DNA of 64,000 nucleotides from Adiantum capillus-veneris (Eukaryota > Streptophyta > Polypodiopsida > Polypodiales > Pteridaceae): contig CM043961.1 of the NCBI GenBank assembly GCA_014529385.2, positions 15,850,478-15,914,477 of the forward strand, in the 5' to 3' direction. A model generated the notes under the pieces. It was not told the DNA's origin, did not search any database, and was given only the letters and a program-made list of their open reading frames with translations. Made by a program: the position numbers and the translations under genes. Shown here piece by piece: positions 52,260 through 63,244 of the stretch (position 1 is the first letter of the stretch; every line of letters begins with the position of its first letter).

Positions 52260-54270
52260 ATGTCACACAAACATGCACAAAACGAGTGGGAAGCAACCCC
52301 CTATGAGATCATCGACATCTCATCCAACAAAAGAGCACACTTCAGATAAGAGCTCGATAATAGATCCCCGCCAATATCTTCATTGACAAGCTTGTGGATA
52401 CCACTCAAGTTAAAGCCAACATCTTCCCAAAATAGCTCTCAATACTCCATTAAAAACCAGATGTGCTAGACAATGCCATGTGTCTCTAATTAGATAGCTA
52501 TTTTAGATTACTTCCATAAGGGACTGACTTCTAGAGAGCACACGAGCTAATGAGCTCCATACAATATAATGGACAAGCAACCTTAACGGACAAAGATGGA
52601 GCCACAATAAGAGTGAAAATTACAAGTGATTTGATTTGCCAAGCACTCCATTTACCAGTGGGCAGTCACAACCTAATGCTAATGATAAAGGTCATTGACA
52701 ATGACAATGCTTTCATTAAGCAGCAAGGGCACAAGTTAACATACAAGGATTTGATTTACTTAGAGATAGAGTTTCCATTAAGACTCATCTCAAAGCACTT
52801 GAAGGTACAAAAGCCACCTCATTATACAGAGCCTCTACTACATGTAGTAGTGGTGATGGCTATTGGGCTAGCAGAAAGAAGAGCTATCAAAAGCGACCTC
52901 GGAAGTTACATCCTAGAAAACTTGGTGGAAGCCAACTTAAAGAGTAGCGACATGAATAAAGCATACATAAACGCAGGGCCAATGCTTACAAGAATAGTTA
53001 GGGCTATGGGAAGCTCTTTAAAAACTCCCATGAAAAGAAAGACATGCAGCCAACGCTCTAAAGAACCAACAACTAGTTGATAGTGCGGTTACTAAGTCCA
53101 ATTTGAGCTTCACGGTGAGATCAGAACAAAGGAAGACATTCCATCAAAATATCGGTCCTCAAAAGAATAAGAGATAGAGGTTCCATTGATCAAAAAGAGA
53201 CCTCAACAAATGGAGCAAATCCCCAAATCTCAAGCTCAAAGATCTATAGAAGAATCTCAATGGCTCAGAGAGGAGGGACAAGCAAAGATAACAAAGGAGA
53301 AGAAGAAAATGGAAGAAACCCAATAAGATTTACCTCCCTCAAACGACAATGATGTCAAGCTAGATACAAAGCTTGAAAAGCTTAAAGAGGAAAGACGATA
53401 GAAAGCTCGGGCGGAGATCAAGCTGGCAAGCTCCACAAGACAAAGGATCCATGAATCCTTAAAAAGAAAAGCTAAAGCAAGAGAAGAGGAAGAGTCTAAA
53501 CAACAAAAAACAACAGATCTAGATTCACCATTGGACTCTCCTCAAAGTCAATAGTCTCATCATGAGGAATCTGTTAAAGATACGGCAATAACAAAAGTTG
53601 CAGAGGAGATGAAGAAAACCATCTCTCTAAAGCATTAATCTACACCTCCTGCTGATACAAAGTAAACAGAAACTCAAGCTAAAAGAGAAGAATGAGGCAA
53701 AAGAGAAACATGTTTTTGAAGAGCAACACACAACTCAAACACAAGCGGGGGCCTCTCAACAAAAAGAGACACAAGGAAAAAGAGATGTTTGCCTTGCAAT
53801 CCAATCAAATGAGACGGCGGCTAACAAAATTTTAGAACAATTTGATCTAAAAGAGCATCTTGAGATGATCAAATTACAATTCAAATGCTAGAAGGTAATA
53901 ACGTAGCTTTGGATCCAAGATGTGGAAGATGCTATGGCCAACACACAAAAAGCAAACCAAGAGATAGAGAGGCTTGCAAGTTGTCAGTCTGCAAATGGAT
54001 AAAAAATATCTCCAAAACACCCTAGCAAAATTAAAAGAAGATGCCGCAAGCATCAACCAAGATTTGGAGAAATAGATTGAAGCTAATACAAAGATCTAGG
54101 TAGAGCAACAAGCTCTAAGAGACACTCTAGAGGGGGGAAAGAAATGCTACTCCAAGTTGTGTGACTCTTATGCTATTGTCAAGCACACCCTCCTCTCCAC
54201 CCTCATAGAAAATCAACTACTCTTTGCAATTAACAATATTCTAAACCATGAATTAACAATATTCTAAAGC
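52260..54270 (+). pseudogene. Element B ORF3 relic
   Basis: The open stretch 52550-53080 (176 codons) begins M-S-S-I-Q-Y-N-G-Q-A-T-L-T-D-K-D-G, aligning with A's A-T-S-I-Q-K-D-G-K-A-T-L-T-A-I-D-G. I-T-S-D-L-I-C-Q-A-L and A-G-P-M-L-T-R-I-V-R-A-M-G-S also match A's I-T-P-Q-L-I-E-D-A-L and A-E-V-L-T-R-I-A-Y-E-A-I-G-A. Just upstream, G-T-D-F...R-A-H-E-L aligns with G-V-D-T-R-R-V-Y-E-L. The remainder to ~54270 is Lys/Glu/Gln-rich, coiled-coil-like and broken by many stops. This shows ORF3 belongs to the family and is not a one-off capture by A. Confidence 0.78.
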
Positions 54271-54379
54271 ACGAGTGTAGTTACTCAAGTTCTTATTTTC
54301 AAGGGGTAAGAGGGGTGGCAACCGAAGTGTTGGAAGTCCCAAGGAAAGAGAAAGCATACACAAACAAGTAAATTTAATC

Positions 54380-55700
54380 ATGGCACAACATGATCAAGAG
54401 AATGTAATTAATATTGGCAACTTAGATTTGGCTCATGGTATAGCATTTGATGATGGTTGCAAAGTTGGCAACTACCTTGTTGTTGAAAGTTACAAGAACC
54501 AACGAGAAACCCTATTTTGCAAGCGAAGGTTAAAAGCCAGATTCAAGGCCTTCAAGTTCCCCAAAGTGCCCAAAAAGAGAGATTTCCTATGAGGCCTCGT
54601 AGTGAGACCTCCAAAAGAGGATTCACTTTGAGTAGCAAAGAGGAGATATCGGAAGGACCTCCAAGGCAAACTATTCAAGAAGAAGAAGCCTGTCCTAAAC
54701 TTTTAAGGGAGACGTGTGAAAGTGACACCCCTACTACCTCTGAAAGTTATGCTACCCCAAGAAGACGGCAGGCATGGCGGTCTGCTAGTCCTCCTAAAAA
54801 TAGAGGAAACCATCAAGTACTCCCTCTTATCCAAATCCAAAGAAGGGAGAAATAAATTCAAGTAAGAGGAAGCGAAGAAAGTGGTCGCCATCCTCACCTT
54901 CTTCTTCCTCTTCCTCCTTGCCATCATTGTCTTCTAACATGGAGGACAACAACTTGCACCCAAGAGAGAAATGAGAAGGGGTAAATGGAGGAGTTATGTG
55001 GCATGGAAGAGGACAAGAGAGCTTTAAAAATTTAGAAAGGAAGGAAAGAACATCACTCTCCTTACCTATGATGGAACCTTTGGAGCAACTGATAAAGTGT
55101 TGGGTTTTATCCAACAATTTGATGCGGCTTTTGGAGATGGAGTTTTTTTGGAATCTTCAAAGCTTCAAAATGTTTCCATGCATTTCCAAAAGTCAGCCCG
55201 TCAATGGTGGGAAAGCCTATGTGCTGAAGGTGAAGCTCCAAAGGCGATATGGTATTTTGAGAGTGAAACCCAAACATAGTTCTGTATCGATGGGTAAGTG
55301 TAAGAAGCTAAGTGCCAGATATAGTGGACCTTTTGTAATCACAGAGGGGATCAATGATCAAGCTTACAGACTTGTGTTACCACCACACTTAAAGGTACAT
55401 GATGTTTTTCACGTCAGCTTACTCAAGAAGTATGTACGTGATCCGCAACATATTCTTGATGATTCTCTATTATCTACCTCTACTGATGGAACCTTTGAAT
55501 TATATCCCAAAATAATACTTCAGAGCATAACCAAGCCTCTACGTAATGGGACCATCATTGAACACATTGTTAAATGGTAAAAGAATACTTCCGTGCCATC
55601 TCTAGGCATTCCACTCAAACCCGAATGGCAATGGGAGCATCTTAAAAGGTGGAGCTTGTGCTCATTTTCTCATTCATTGTAGACTTTTACGTCATTCATT
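54380..55700 (+). pseudogene. Chromovirus-type gypsy deletion derivative (gag joined to integrase tail)
   Basis: At ~55050-55250 a Gag capsid stretch (V-L-G-F-I-Q-Q-F-D-A-A-F, H-F-Q-K-S-A-R-Q-W-W-E-S-L) is read in one frame. At ~55250-55570 another frame gives the integrase C-terminal block: G-K-C-K-K-L-S-A-R-Y-S-G-P-F, Y-R-L-V-L-P-P-H-L-K-V-H-D-V-F-H-V-S-L-L-K-K-Y-V. This is followed by I-I-E-H-I-V-K-W and P-E-W-Q-W-E-H-L-K, the start of a chromodomain. Protease, RT, RNase H and most of integrase are missing, so Gag is joined directly to the integrase tail. The N-terminal Gag (54,380-54,860) is Ser/Pro/Arg-rich. No LTR identified. Not related closely to element A. Confidence 0.78.
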
Positions 55701-56990
55701 AGTTAGAGACACAAAGTCTTTAACAAGGATTGTGGGGATCAGGGGTGTTTCTGCTTCTGCGGCCTGCGAGATGCGCGCGAGTGGGGGGCTTCTAGGGGCT
55801 CTATGCAGCAGGGTGGAACTAGATCACCTTAGGCTAGGTAGGTTGATGCTGAGGGGAAAGGGATTTGTCTTGAGGGGTTGGGGGTTTTCCTTGGGTGAGA
55901 GGGTCATGCAATCCTTTCTTCTGCTTGCCCCACGTCCCCGACTTATTTATTGCTTTCTCGGAGAGGCTGCCCTCTCTCACCTCTTTCGAGGAGAATATTG
56001 ATAGCCTGCACAGTTTGGTACTTTGCTCATGTTGGATGACAGGTGTTGGATGGGTGGTAGACTTCCAACACTTGGTGGCAATGCTCGAAGCCCTATCCCC
56101 TTATCCTTGGGATGGTTCTTGGCTTGCCAGTAAAAGTCTTTAGCTTTCTTGGCATTCGAGAACTCTTTCAATATGTTGTTGGCTCTGACCGGCCGGTGAT
56201 AGAGATGTTATGGCTCCACCCTCCTTTTGATCTAGTACGGACTTATTCTTTGGCTTCGCGTGTTCGGCTTGGAGGAGATCTGGTTGTGATGGAGCTAGAT
56301 TTCCGATGGAAGCCTATGTGCTCAAGGTGAAGCATCATATCAAAAGTGACAAGCTAGAAGCTCTGAGACGAGCCAAGCTTCATTGCATCAACAAATGGAA
56401 GCTCACCTAGAAGAAGAGACAAATGAGAAAGCTAGAATGGAGAGGGAAAGCAAAGAAAAGGAGTAGAAAAGAGTAGACCAAGCTTAGCAGAGTAGACCAA
56501 GAATACTAGAGCAGACAAGGAGAAAAGAGCCTGTTCACTACCAGCAAGGCTTGGCCTTGGCATGAAAAGTAGAAAGTATGGCCTCTAACCTCTGCAATAG
56601 CAGCACTTTTGTACAATTGAATCTTTTTGTAAACCGGGCCTTAGTTCTTTAGAGTTGTCATCATCGACTCTTATTGTAAAATCAAAACCTATGTAAATTC
56701 ATTTGAACTCAAAAATAAATGATGTGACAACCTTTCAACTCCCAATAGCTGACTTGGGAACTCACTTCTACTATTCCATTTTTATGTCATGAAAAATGAT
56801 GTCTTGGTAAGTAGAAAGGGATACTAATTAGCACCATTGTGTAAGCATATATTGTAAGCTAGTAATCAATAATGTATGCTAGTTGGCATACTTGAACTTA
56901 TCAACACATGTATCATTTTGAGTGAACTTTATTAGACACAATGAAAAGTATAGCCATGAGCTACATGTCAAATAGAAAAAGATCACAAAC
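55701..56990. other. Intergenic DNA, partly GC-rich
   Basis: 55,740-56,300 has more G+C and CpG (e.g. GAGATGCGCGCGAG) than its surroundings; ORFs on both strands show no known motif. A short echo of the Gag W-x-S-L-C-A-x-G-E-A coding text occurs at ~56,305-56,340, so part of this may be retroelement-derived. Confidence 0.4.
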
Positions 56991-56996
56991 TACATG

Positions 56997-58250
56997 TCAA
57001 ATACCAAAGGGCATGTTGTTATAGATGGATTCATAATCTTTTGGGGTGGTTGTGCACATTTTCCTTCTCTTTTGCATGTGTCCCATGGGTATCTTGATAC
57101 AACGTACAAGATTTAAAATTATGTGAACAGTGGGTTGGTTGTAGTCTAGTTTGAAGGTGTATGCATCATCTTGCTTGTAATACAGTCCTTGCACAACATA
57201 AGACCCTTTGTCAATCACATTGTTCCATTCGTTAACGTAACTATGTTTTTCCTTTTCTTTTATTGCAACGCAATTTATCAAGTAAAAGTCTACACTCTCA
57301 TCATTGGTTGTAGCATCCAAATTCACTACCAAAGTGTCACCAACACACAAAGCACTACTTGATGCATCATGGTGGCATTCACTCATGAATTTTTCAGATC
57401 TGATGATCTATTCTTCAAGGGAATCATCAATTGGCATGTCATTTTCATCCTCAGCTTCATTAGACAATGGCATCAGAAGGTGATACTCCCAAGGTTGCAC
57501 ATGAGATTTGTTAGTGCAATGATTCCAATTGTAACTCATGCATACATAAAAAAAGCATGTCAATGGTCTTGTTGTAATGGCAGTTGGATCCTATTGATTG
57601 TGACCGCAAAAAGCATGCAAGGTGTGGGACTTCTCAACCATGGCACAATTCCTTTTAACCTCCCTGTTTACATCTCCTACTTTGATCTCCCAAAACGTAA
57701 CACACGAGCACATTCCCTTTCTTTTAAAGGATATGATGCAGTTGCTCCCTTTGATAGGTTTTCTTGGCAATAAGCAAATATACATGCAACATATTTCAAA
57801 GTGTCCCGATTAGGCTTCAACTATTCATGTTTCAACGATCTTTTAGCAACTATGCCTACACCATCATGCTCTCCCTTGCCACCACTATCTGATCATACCC
57901 ATTGTCGTTTGAGTAGCACCTTCTCTCTATAACCAGCCATAGTGTAGCATAAGACAATGTTAGACAAACAATGTGTCATGCACCTTGTCATCTAATATGA
58001 AGAAGTGGATTGTCTTAACTAATTTCCCTTCCTTGTGGTAGTAAGTTGTGCACAAAAAATGGTTACTTGACTTGAGTGCCAATGCATAGAGTGAATCTCA
58101 TTTTTCTACTTGAACGCATAGTCTTTTGCAAAATTTGCAACAAAACAACCACATAGTTGGGAAATTTAAGAATACATTCCTTGAACTATTGTGCTTGCCA
58201 TTGAGCAATATAGTTATGTCTGATAAAAATCTACAGCTTAGTCTGTAGAA
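56997..58250 (-). pseudogene. Decayed repetitive gene family with G-K-G-E-H-D-G motif, copy 2
   Basis: On the minus strand, from high to low: M-H-W-H-S-S-Q-V-T-I-F (about 58,050-58,090; copy 1 has M-H-W-Y-F-N-Q-V-T-I-L), T-R-C-M-T-H-C-L in place of copy 1's V-H-D-T-L-F-V, then G-G-K-G-E-H-D-G-V-G...K-R (~57,835-57,885). Last is a 129-codon open stretch (57386-56997) with Y-V-N-E-W-N-N-V-I-D-K-G-S-Y-V-V-Q-G-L-Y-Y-K-Q and H-I-I-L-N-L-V-R-C-I-K-I-P-M. Many stops precede the last stretch. Same family and order as 32,896-33,800; not a functional gene here. Confidence 0.6.
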
Positions 58251-58989
58251 GTTGAAGAAACACCCAACACTGCATTTATTTATTCACAAGATTTTTTCTC
58301 TTTTTTTTGTTTCCATGCTTATTTGTTGTCTCTATATATGAAAAAGATTTAATACAGATGTTCTTACCTGACATTTGTGTCTTGTAGCATGTTTCCAGCT
58401 TCTTCACACCACATTTCTTACATTCTCCTAGCAAACACTCTCTATTGCGGTAACAAGTATCTATCTGCTAAAGCATATGGCAATCGTGGGGAGCACATCA
58501 ATGTTGAGAGCTTTGAGGCAATAGCTTGCTCGCTCTTGATAGTGGACATATCAAGAAATATTGGTAGCTTTGTGGAACACAATGGGAGCTTGTGATCTCA
58601 TGTGAGAGTGATGTATGCTCTTGTGGAAGCTCAAAAGACAATGCGGAAGACAGTGTGTAGATGAAGGTGCTAACCTAAAAATTGTGTGCATAGTAGCACT
58701 ATTTCATCACTATTTTCAAATTCATTTTTCACTGTGTAGAATGCAGATCTAAAAAATTTGTGCCCTGCATTTTGACGTGGTCTATAATTTTGTAGAGGAA
58801 ACTTTTGGTAACTTCCTCTTCATTTTGCTTATATTCATCTTAGACCGATGTATATAGAAAATTTTGGGTTTTTGGTTTTGTGTATCGTGTGTATAATGAT
58901 CTTTTGAAAGCATGATAAGTGCTCAAAGTTGGGTGCATAAATTCTGATGTTGAACATGAAATTTTAGCTTGTACAGAGCTTGAGGTTTG
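58251..58989. other. Intergenic DNA
   Basis: No gene recognised. It could hold the N-terminal end of the decayed minus-strand gene to its left. Confidence 0.4.
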
Positions 58990-59453
58990 CATTAGGAAGA
59001 GAACGAGATCTAGGAGGGCCTCTTTATTTGCCATGAGATTATGGAGGTGATTAACATTTTGACGAATAGATGCACACCATGTGTGCAAGAATGGTGGGTG
59101 TGTAAGAGAGGTGTAGGAATGGTCAAAGGATGCACTTTTCCCCCTCAAAAAAGGGGGAACAACTTTATGATTTTCAGCCTTCCATAACTCCTACATACGA
59201 TTTCCGATATGAGTGGAGATTATAGATTTGTAATCTACACGTCAAGCTCTTACCGTAGATATGCTACATGATATAGTTTTACCTGCTAGATTTAAAATTT
59301 CATTTTGGGGGAAAATTTTGAACTCAAATAAACTAGCCATTTTGCCTTTTTGAATTCAAAATCTGTCCTTTGATTGCTTTCTTAATACTAGAGCTTTGAC
59401 TCCCTTAAACTGCCAAATAAAGAGGCCCTTCTAGACCCCATTATCTTCCTAAT
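58990..59453. mobile_element. TIR element (MITE-like, ~464 bp)
   Basis: The left end, ATTAGGAAGAGAACGAGATC then TAGGAGGGCCTCTTTATTTG, is the inverted complement of the right end (59405-59453: ...CCAAATAAAGAGGCCCTTCTAGACCCCATTATCTTCCTAAT), with a few mismatches over about 45 bp. There is no ORF inside. Related single ends are at 29,525 and 31,768. A target duplication is not clear, so the superfamily is not assigned. Confidence 0.7.
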
Positions 59454-60300
59454 AGAGGTCTTTGGTAGGTTTGGATACAGTAGAAGCGGGGTGATTTGGC
59501 CAATGGATACCTATTTTTGGCAAAGAAAAGTTGTCAGCATTGACACTATAGGTGGCCCAACTTCTTTCGCAGGATAGTTTGGCAACAACAATTTTGTGCG
59601 TTGGCTCATGGTCTTTGCGTGCAAATTTACATATGGTTATGGCACATGGTTGATGCCCATTGTCCATGAATTTTGGCAAGCGTTTTTTGAATGCCAGTGA
59701 GCTCTCTTGAGAGCATTATTTGAACCGCATTGATCAATTTTCTAGATTGCACCTTTTTTAGTGCTTGTTTATGCGTTGTTTCACGCATTTTGAACATCCC
59801 ATTTTTTGTAAATTTGTACGTATGGACATGACTCCCGATGTAAAAAGAGTGTGTGAGATTTCTTTTGGTGGGTTTTTTAATCTTGCTTTAGCAAGCACAG
59901 GTACATGCATTTTTTTGATGCAGTTTTTTGCCCTCGCATCGCCTTCTCTACATGTAGTTGTACCGAGACAGCTCTCTCTTCGCCTCAATTTTTCACATAG
60001 CAGCATGTAGAATCAATTTTGGTCATCTTTAGATTTGTTTCTAGTCATTTTTTCAATCTTTTTTCCAAGCTTTAAAGTGACCCAATTGGAGTTATTCTCT
60101 TCAGGTTACGAGTAGTTCTCCGCCGGGTTATGGCTATGGCAGCCTAGTAACAAATTGCATGCAGATAGATTGGAAGGGCATGTATCTGCAGTGAATTGTG
60201 GAATTGATGTTGAATTTTTGGGTTTGTGATGTTTGATTTTGAAAGGGGAGGCCCTTGTATTCATATCCATTGGTCGGTGTGTGCTATAATTCCATGCTTT
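59454..60300. other. Intergenic DNA without recognisable gene
   Basis: Opposing open stretches of ~80 codons (59758-60010) overlap each other and show no motif. Confidence 0.5.
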
Positions 60301-60960
60301 GACATGGTCACTGTCTCATTCATGTCGACACTTGAGATATTGACATTGTGGTCACGCAGGACACATTAGACGTCGTTGATTTAAATGCATGAGGCATTAA
60401 CACAGGTGTATGTGTGATGCAAAGACAATTTTGACATAGGCTAAAGAGATGGCTTTCATATGCTAGTGGCTATGATGTCACATTTACCTCCAATATACCT
60501 CTTGCAAATTTTTCTATGGATATCACACTTTCTCCACAATGGTTACTAGATGGCAATGCTCCTTTTCACATCACACCATGTTGTGAGTGGTTTAATAGTT
60601 TTTCTAGTGGGAGACTTGATTGTGTATGACTTGTTGATGGTTTAGTGTGTGAAATAGAGGGTGCATTAGATGTATGTTTGTCATTGCCCAGCAGTGCATC
60701 ATACACACTTCATCATGTGCAATATGTTCCTAAGCTAAGACATAGTTTGATCTCAATGAGATAGTGGATGTCAGGTACTGCTTAGAGAGCAAAATTTTTT
60801 AGATACATTGTGGTTTGCTAGTCATTACAAGAGGATCCAAGATTGATTTGGTCTACCCTATGCATATATCTGGCGTGCGGGATGGCTTAGTCTTGATTAT
60901 AGTAGATTGATCCTCTTAGGACAAGGATGTGTCCTACCATAGACATGAGAGATATTGTGC
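60300..60960 (+). pseudogene. Decayed copia copy 2, related to 1505-2400
   Basis: Nucleotide similarity to the relic at 1.6-2.4 kb is evident: CATGTCGACACTTGAGAT, GTCACATTTACCTC, ATTGTGGTTTGCTAGTCATT, GAGGATCCAAGATTG, CTACCCTATGCAT. The knuckle region reads H-C-G-H-A-G-H-I-R-R and the region after it ends near 60,950. About 100 bp present in copy 1 (2225-2335) are missing here. Stops in every frame. Confidence 0.65.
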
Positions 60961-61177
60961 GCATCTGTCACATGTGTCAAAGCAAGGGACTTGATGTACA
61001 TTGTGTGCGAGCCACAAATGGCAGCATACAACCAGATTAATCTAGCAAGCTCAAGAGAGCAAGGGTGTGTCACTCACCGCCCTACACTCGCCTTTGTGGA
61101 GGATTCATCACCGCAAAGAAGAGGGAGCTACCGCCATGTCGTGCTCAACCACCTCGCTGCTGCTGTGCTGTTGCAAT

Positions 61178-61294
<117 letters not shown>

Positions 61295-63240
61295 AGGAGA
61301 TGAAGAAGAAGATGGAGATGGAGCAAGAGCACTCTTCGATTGCACAAATGAGAGAATGAGTGATTTTTAGGTTTAGGTGACTTTTATATGAGCTCACCCA
61401 TTCACACTTGGGCACCCATGCTTAGCCGAATAACCCTTGAATGTTCCACTTAGAGTGCACCTCTCATCGGCGATCACTCTTACCCTTTTCCTATTGGATC
61501 GACAAGCCCGGCCCATGACTACTAGAAGTGGACACCGGTGGTTAACATGCCCCCCTTCTTGATGTAGATTCCGCCCTCGAAATATAACAGTGCAGCATCA
61601 AGATCCACGATAGGAGTACCTGTACCAAAAGAAAAACAACATTGTGAAAGCTCAAAGGCAAGATGTGCAGGCGTGCAATAAGTGAGATGCATACATGATA
61701 TTTTAGGAAATACCAAAAAAAAACATGAATTGTAACATTGTCAACTAGAACAAGCGTAGTACCTGAATAAAATGCAATTGAGTTAAGGTCTATTAGGTTG
61801 AATCTAAGAGAAGTACACAAGAGCTAGGGCTAAAGTAGTACTAGATTGACCAACGTTAATTAAAAAATGTCGACTAAAGAGTAGTTAACCCTAGGAATGT
61901 TGGTCGGGGTCTAAAGACTAGTGATCTTGTCACTTATACCACTTAAGTGTGATCAACATAAAATACAAGGAAGTTTGTGCTATTTGTGGTTCTCATAGTT
62001 TCTACAAGTAGCTGGGGGACTCGAGGTCTCAAATACCAAGTTGAGCATAAACTAGTTGGGAGAGTCGAGGTCTCAAATACCATCTTAACACATGGACTTC
62101 CACAACACAAGTTACACTTAGGTGGAATAAGCTAGAGAGATCTATATCCTCATAGCCTAAAACATTACTGAAATTACTACAATTAATAGACTATTTAGGA
62201 ATTAAAGTCGGCAATTAAGTGGCCTAATTTAGCCTAAGGTCCTGATACCTACTTAAAGCCAACTAATAGACCAAATTCAAAGAGAAGAACAAGGTACTAG
62301 AAGTTTGAAAGCATTATAGCATCTAAATTGGCAATGTCACAACTTCATAAATTGACAATGTCACAACTTCATAAATTTTATGTATTGTTAGAAACTCAAA
62401 TGACAAGATGCAAATATGTAACTGTGGAAAGCATAGATAAAAGGCAGTAGTACGCCTGATATAATGGAGAACATCCATTGTAACATGTAAACATCCATTA
62501 TCGTTGTCCTTCGAAGGCATCCTTATGTAGTCACAAATTGCACAATAGTCACCACCAAACATCCACCTTCCAGAGGCACATCAGTGGGAAAAAAGAACTT
62601 TGTTAATCACTAAACTCTAAAGCAGAAACACTCCTATCGTACTAGTCCTACCTACCATCCATCACTCGAGTGATGAGGATCAAAGTAAGTGGAGGTTCGA
62701 GAGCTCGATCGGTAGCTCTAAGACTAAACCGCCATCCTCATCATTAAGTAGGTGTAATCCTCTTCGGTAAGGCCGTGTGTCTCATCTGTCCAATCACCAG
62801 TACCGTCCTCGTCCTCTTCCGTGCAAAATAGTATTAGGAATGTCACGAGGCATGCATACTCAGCCTCAGCAAAAGGGTAAACTTGGGCAATTGGGCGAAC
62901 TTCCTCGATAGAATAGGGATCCGTCGTAGTCAATAGGCGGACCAGCCACTCTAACTCCTCAACATTTCTCCACAAGCGAGTGTTTCAACCGAATCCCATT
63001 TAGAGGAAATATGAGGATAACATAAATGCATTACTTGGGATAGGTAAAATAAATATTGTAAGAATCAACCATATGTGAACACAAATAGAGGATGGTTAGG
63101 TGTTTGATGACATGTGTAGGTCTGGGTCAATGATTTTGACTAGTATTGTGCACACTTGTTTGCTAATTATTCTTGCTCTTTACTATATTTTTTAAATTTA
63201 TTTTTTTAAACTAGGGTGGTTAGTTACTATATATCTAAAT
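61295..63240. other. Intergenic DNA
   Basis: No gene recognised. A 29-bp near-repeat (AGTTGGGAGAGTCGAGGTCT..., 62010-62038 and 62053-62081) is present. An 83-codon minus-strand stretch (62724-62975) rich in Glu/Asp and Leu may be a coding relic of unknown kind; its position downstream of element C on the same strand leaves open that it belongs to it. Confidence 0.45.
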
Positions 63241-63244
63241 AAAA

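Larger units (their letters stand above)
48440..54300 (+). mobile_element. Element B: decayed, truncated relative of element A
   Basis: In order on the plus strand it shows: the end of a first integrase zinc module, a second module and DDE remnants (48450-49235), the second half of PR2 (49236-49400), W-I-P-K-type repeats (49520-49800), an internal polypurine tract (50057-50068), a spacer with its own palindromes (50100-52260) and ORF3 (52260-54270). No LTR was found and the 5' half is missing, so the ends are approximate. Many stops and frameshifts show it is much older than A. Confidence 0.8.
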
